From the NCBI RefSeq assembly GCF_010894455.1, contig NZ_JAAIXY010000007.1, positions 402,934 through 466,933 of the forward strand: a DNA stretch of 64,000 bases. Reading direction: 5' to 3'. Origin of the DNA: Myxococcus eversor (GTDB lineage Bacteria > Myxococcota > Myxococcia > Myxococcales > Myxococcaceae). Under the pieces are notes generated by a model that was not told the DNA's origin, made no database searches, and saw only the letters and a list, made by a program, of their open reading frames with translations. Positions 61,565 through 64,000 of the stretch are shown here, one piece after another (the stretch's first letter is position 1; each line of letters begins with the position of its first letter). The translations under genes and the position numbers were made by a program.

Positions 61565-64000
61565 AAACATCGGGATGGATGCACCTTCTGACCTGCGCCC
61601 TGGCGCTGGTCGCGCTTCCCGCATTCGCCGAGGCGGATGTCTTCGGGCTCGGCGCCGGGCGTGACGAGACGCTGACCGTCCAGGCGCACGAGAGCCGGGT
61701 CATCAACAGCTATGCCGCGGTGACGGCGCCGCTGAACAAGGGAGACCACGAGCTTCGAGTCGACGCCGCCGAGGGCTTCGCGGCGGGTGACCTGGTGATG
61801 GTGTTGCAGACCGTGGGCGTCGGTCCCGTGCGGACCTCGTCCGTGGCCACGTTCACCTTTGGCCCTCGGGAGCAGAGCCCCGAGGGGGTCTGGGAGCTGG
61901 CGCGCGTGTCGCGGGTGCGCGGAGGCCTGCTGACGTTGACCCGGCCCCTGCTGAACGACTTCGTGCCCTTCTCCACGCAGGTCATCCGAGTCCCTGAGTA
62001 CACGAGCGTCACCATCCATCCCACGGGCGAGCTGAAGGCCCGGAGCTGGAATGGGACCTCCGGTGGCGTAGTGGCCTTCCTGGCCTCCGGGACGCTGCAC
62101 AACGGCGGCATCATCACCGCGAGCGGCGCGCTGCTGCGTCGGCAGCCCTTGGGGGATGGTGGTGTCGTCTTCTTCCGGGCGCGCAGGCTCACGGGCGCGG
62201 GACGCATCGAAGCCAATGGACAGGCGATGCCGTGGGACTTGGGCACCGAGGGCGGTGGCGAAGGAGGAAGCATCTCCGCGCGGCTCGTGGAGAGCGCCGA
62301 GTGCGAGGCGTTGATGGCCCAGGGCGGGCCCGGGACTCCCTCGGAGTCCTTCGGCATCGGCGAGGGGTTCGGCCCCGGAGCCGGTGGCAAGGTGCTGCTC
62401 CAGGCGGGCACGCTGACGGGCTGCCCTGTCCGCGTGACGGGCGGAGAGAACGCTTCCGGCAATGCCGGCACGAGTGTGGGTGAGCCGGGTGACGCCACGC
62501 TGGTGGAGCACGCGCTCATCATTCCGAGGACGCCGGCCATCACCACGCCCGGCGACGGCCAGTCGATGCTGGCTCCGACGCCGGTCATCACGGGCACGGG
62601 AGATCCCGGCGCCACGGTCTTCCTGCGCATGGGCAACGTGGAGCGCCCCGCCACGCCGGAGCAGGAGCTCCCCGCCACGCAGGTGGGGGCCTCTGGAGAC
62701 TTCTCCGTCCGTGTGCCGAAGGACCTGGATGACGGCATCTACTCGCTCACCGCCCACGCCGAGTTCGAGGGGCTGAGCAGCCTTTCGAGTGACCCTGTCT
62801 ATTTCACCGTGGAGGCCCTGGCGCCTCCCCTCGTGCCGGTGATTCTGACGCCGACCGAGGGCGCCGCCGTGGGCACCGCCGGTACGGGCTTCTCCGGCAC
62901 CGCCGAGGCCGAGAGCACAGTGGATGTCCTGCTGGATGGCGTCCCCTACGCCAGCATCGAGGCGAGCGTCACCGGAACGTGGTCGCTGCCGACGGACCTT
63001 GAGCTCGAGGAGGGGGCTCATACGCTGACCGTCACCGCCACCGACGCGGACAGCGAGACGAGTCCCGTCGCGGAGCGCCACTTCACGGTGGACACGACAG
63101 CGCCCGCCGCTCCCACGATTACGACGCCTGCTTCGGGCGCCGTGGTGGGCACCGCCGGCACGGGCTTCTCCGGCACCGCCGAGAGCCTGAGCTCCGTGAC
63201 GGTCCTCGTCGATGGCACCAGCGCCGGCACCACCCAGGCCTCCGCCACCGGGGCCTGGTCCCTTCCCACGAACACCTCGCTCGCCGAGGGCTCACGCACC
63301 ATGAGCGTCACGGCCACCGACGCCGCTGGCAACACGAGCACCGCCGCGCAGCGCACCTTCACCGTGGACAAGACCGCTCCCACCCTTCCCACGATTACGA
63401 CGCCTGCTTCGGGCGCCGTGGTGGGCACCGCCGGCACGGGCTTCTCCGGCACCGCCGAGAACCTGAGCTCCGTCACGGTCCTCGTCGATGGCACCAGCGT
63501 CGGCACCATTCAGGCCTCCGCCACCGGCGCCTGGTCCTTGCCCACGAACACCACGCTCGCCGAGGGATCGCGCACGATGAGCGTCACGGCCACCGACGCC
63601 GCCGGCAACACGAGCACCGCCGCGCAGCGCACCTTCACCGTGGACAAGACCGCTCCCACCCTTCCCACGATTACGACGCCTGCCTCGGGCGCCGTGGTGG
63701 GCGCCGCCGGCACGGGCTTCTCTGGCACCGCCGAGAATCTGAGCTCCGTCACGGTCCTCGTCGATGGCACCAGCGTCGGCACCATTCAGGCCTCCGCCAC
63801 CGGCGCCTGGTCCTTGCCCACGAACACCTCGCTCGCCGAGGGCTCGCGCACGATGAGCGTCACGGCCACCGACGCCGCTGGCAACACGAGCACCGCCGCG
63901 CAGCGCACCTTCACCGTGGACAAGACCGCTCCCACCCTTCCCACGATTACGACGCCTGCCTCGGGCGCCGTGGTGGGCACCGCCGGCACGGGCTTCTCTG
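61561..64000 (+). CDS. giant secreted Ig-repeat protein, AgmC-like (3' end outside window)
   Basis: Open from ATG 61561 to the window edge (over 810 residues seen). Signal peptide MKTSGWMHLLTCALALVALP. Residues about 25-320 are a Gly-rich, beta-helix-like domain (SGTLHNGGIITASGALLRR, GGKVLLQAGTLTGC). After one divergent Ig-like domain (ITTPGDGQSMLAPTPVITG) come 92-residue Ig-like repeats beginning ITTPASGAVVGTAGTGFSGT and ending RTFTVDKTAPTLP. This resembles the Myxococcus adventurous-gliding protein AgmC and other giant adhesins; the name is inference. It is translationally coupled to the OmpA-family gene. Confidence 0.8.
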   Translation, partial: MKTSGWMHLLTCALALVALPAFAEADVFGLGAGRDETLTVQAHESRVINSYAAVTAPLNKGDHELRVDAAEGFAAGDLVMVLQTVGVGPVRTSSVATFTFGPREQSPEGVWELARVSRVRGGLLTLTRPLLNDFVPFSTQVIRVPEYTSVTIHPTGELKARSWNGTSGGVVAFLASGTLHNGGIITASGALLRRQPLGDGGVVFFRARRLTGAGRIEANGQAMPWDLGTEGGGEGGSISARLVESAECEALMAQGGPGTPSESFGIGEGFGPGAGGKVLLQAGTLTGCPVRVTGGENASGNAGTSVGEPGDATLVEHALIIPRTPAITTPGDGQSMLAPTPVITGTGDPGATVFLRMGNVERPATPEQELPATQVGASGDFSVRVPKDLDDGIYSLTAHAEFEGLSSLSSDPVYFTVEALAPPLVPVILTPTEGAAVGTAGTGFSGTAEAESTVDVLLDGVPYASIEASVTGTWSLPTDLELEEGAHTLTVTATDADSETSPVAERHFTVDTTAPAAPTITTPASGAVVGTAGTGFSGTAESLSSVTVLVDGTSAGTTQASATGAWSLPTNTSLAEGSRTMSVTATDAAGNTSTAAQRTFTVDKTAPTLPTITTPASGAVVGTAGTGFSGTAENLSSVTVLVDGTSVGTIQASATGAWSLPTNTTLAEGSRTMSVTATDAAGNTSTAAQRTFTVDKTAPTLPTITTPASGAVVGAAGTGFSGTAENLSSVTVLVDGTSVGTIQASATGAWSLPTNTSLAEGSRTMSVTATDAAGNTSTAAQRTFTVDKTAPTLPTITTPASGAVVGTAGTGFS
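62836..64000 (+). repeat. 276-bp tandem repeats coding for Ig-like domains
   Basis: Units begin at 62836 (diverged), 63112, 63388, 63664 and 63940 (cut by the window end), each exactly 276 bp (92 codons). The last three complete-to-partial units are almost identical at the DNA level, including synonymous positions, which points to recent duplication or gene conversion. Confidence 0.92.

Noticed and set aside
62836..64000. Regular repeats as a possible CRISPR array
   Set aside because: The unit is 276 bp, continuous and in frame with an Ig-repeat protein; there are no spacers.

Overview
The window is high-GC bacterial DNA typical of the Myxococcota, most likely the Myxococcus/Corallococcus/Cystobacter group; the genus cannot be fixed from the sequence. 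The evidence is a MYXO-CTERM sorting tail on a secreted metallopeptidase, a CPBP-family intramembrane protease of the myxosortase kind, an AgmX/PglI-type transducer, a giant Ig-repeat protein, many lipoproteins and secreted peptidases, and sigma-54-like promoters. No tRNA, rRNA, CRISPR array or intact mobile element was seen.

Layout. 1-1140: a possible IS end, a decayed gene tail and two small exported proteins. 1191-7178: M36 metallopeptidase with PKD-like repeats and MYXO-CTERM, then a small PLP-fold protein. 7402-13046: two-component pair, TonB-like protein, TPR lipoprotein and pappalysin-like (M43) lipoprotein. 13228-17076: a phytoene-desaturase-like flavoprotein converging on a fused ethanolamine ammonia-lyase (EutB+EutC), with a 36-bp direct repeat at their 3' ends. 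17189-23440, minus strand: M28 aminopeptidase, TIGR02757 Fe-S protein, hybrid histidine kinase and a translationally coupled hydrolase. 23618-24849: Rieske ferredoxin and a MoaB protein with a very long His-rich head. 24916-28692: PolX, a trypsin-fold pseudoprotease, the candidate myxosortase and an RDD membrane protein. 29001-34704: M4 protease with an internal P domain, S37 peptidase lipoprotein, DUF1330 protein, and GYF/AgmX-type transducer. 34936-37797: three-subunit proton-translocating transhydrogenase.

38093-59887 is the most interesting part: a type VI secretion system laid out like the Francisella (T6SS-ii) system. One 16-kb operon (39997-56129) encodes a PAAR-like DUF4280 tip, an IglI/TssA-like protein, TssG, TssB, TssC, an Hcp-like tube candidate, TssK, TssE, a spike split into a head protein and a separate beta-helix needle, TssF, TssL/DotU, a small unknown protein, TssM and a TssJ-like lipoprotein. 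No ClpV is present. A -24/-12 (sigma-54) promoter lies 50 nt upstream of the first start codon. A second such site precedes an adjacent, degenerate adenylate-forming enzyme (38093-39814). Convergent to the operon are a second spike-head paralogue with a helical tail and a 469-residue coiled-coil protein, which I infer to be an alternative spike and its cargo.

60143-64000: a third sigma-54-like promoter drives an OmpA-family outer-membrane protein overlapping a giant secreted Ig-repeat protein (AgmC-like). That protein runs off the window and contains almost identical 276-bp tandem repeats.
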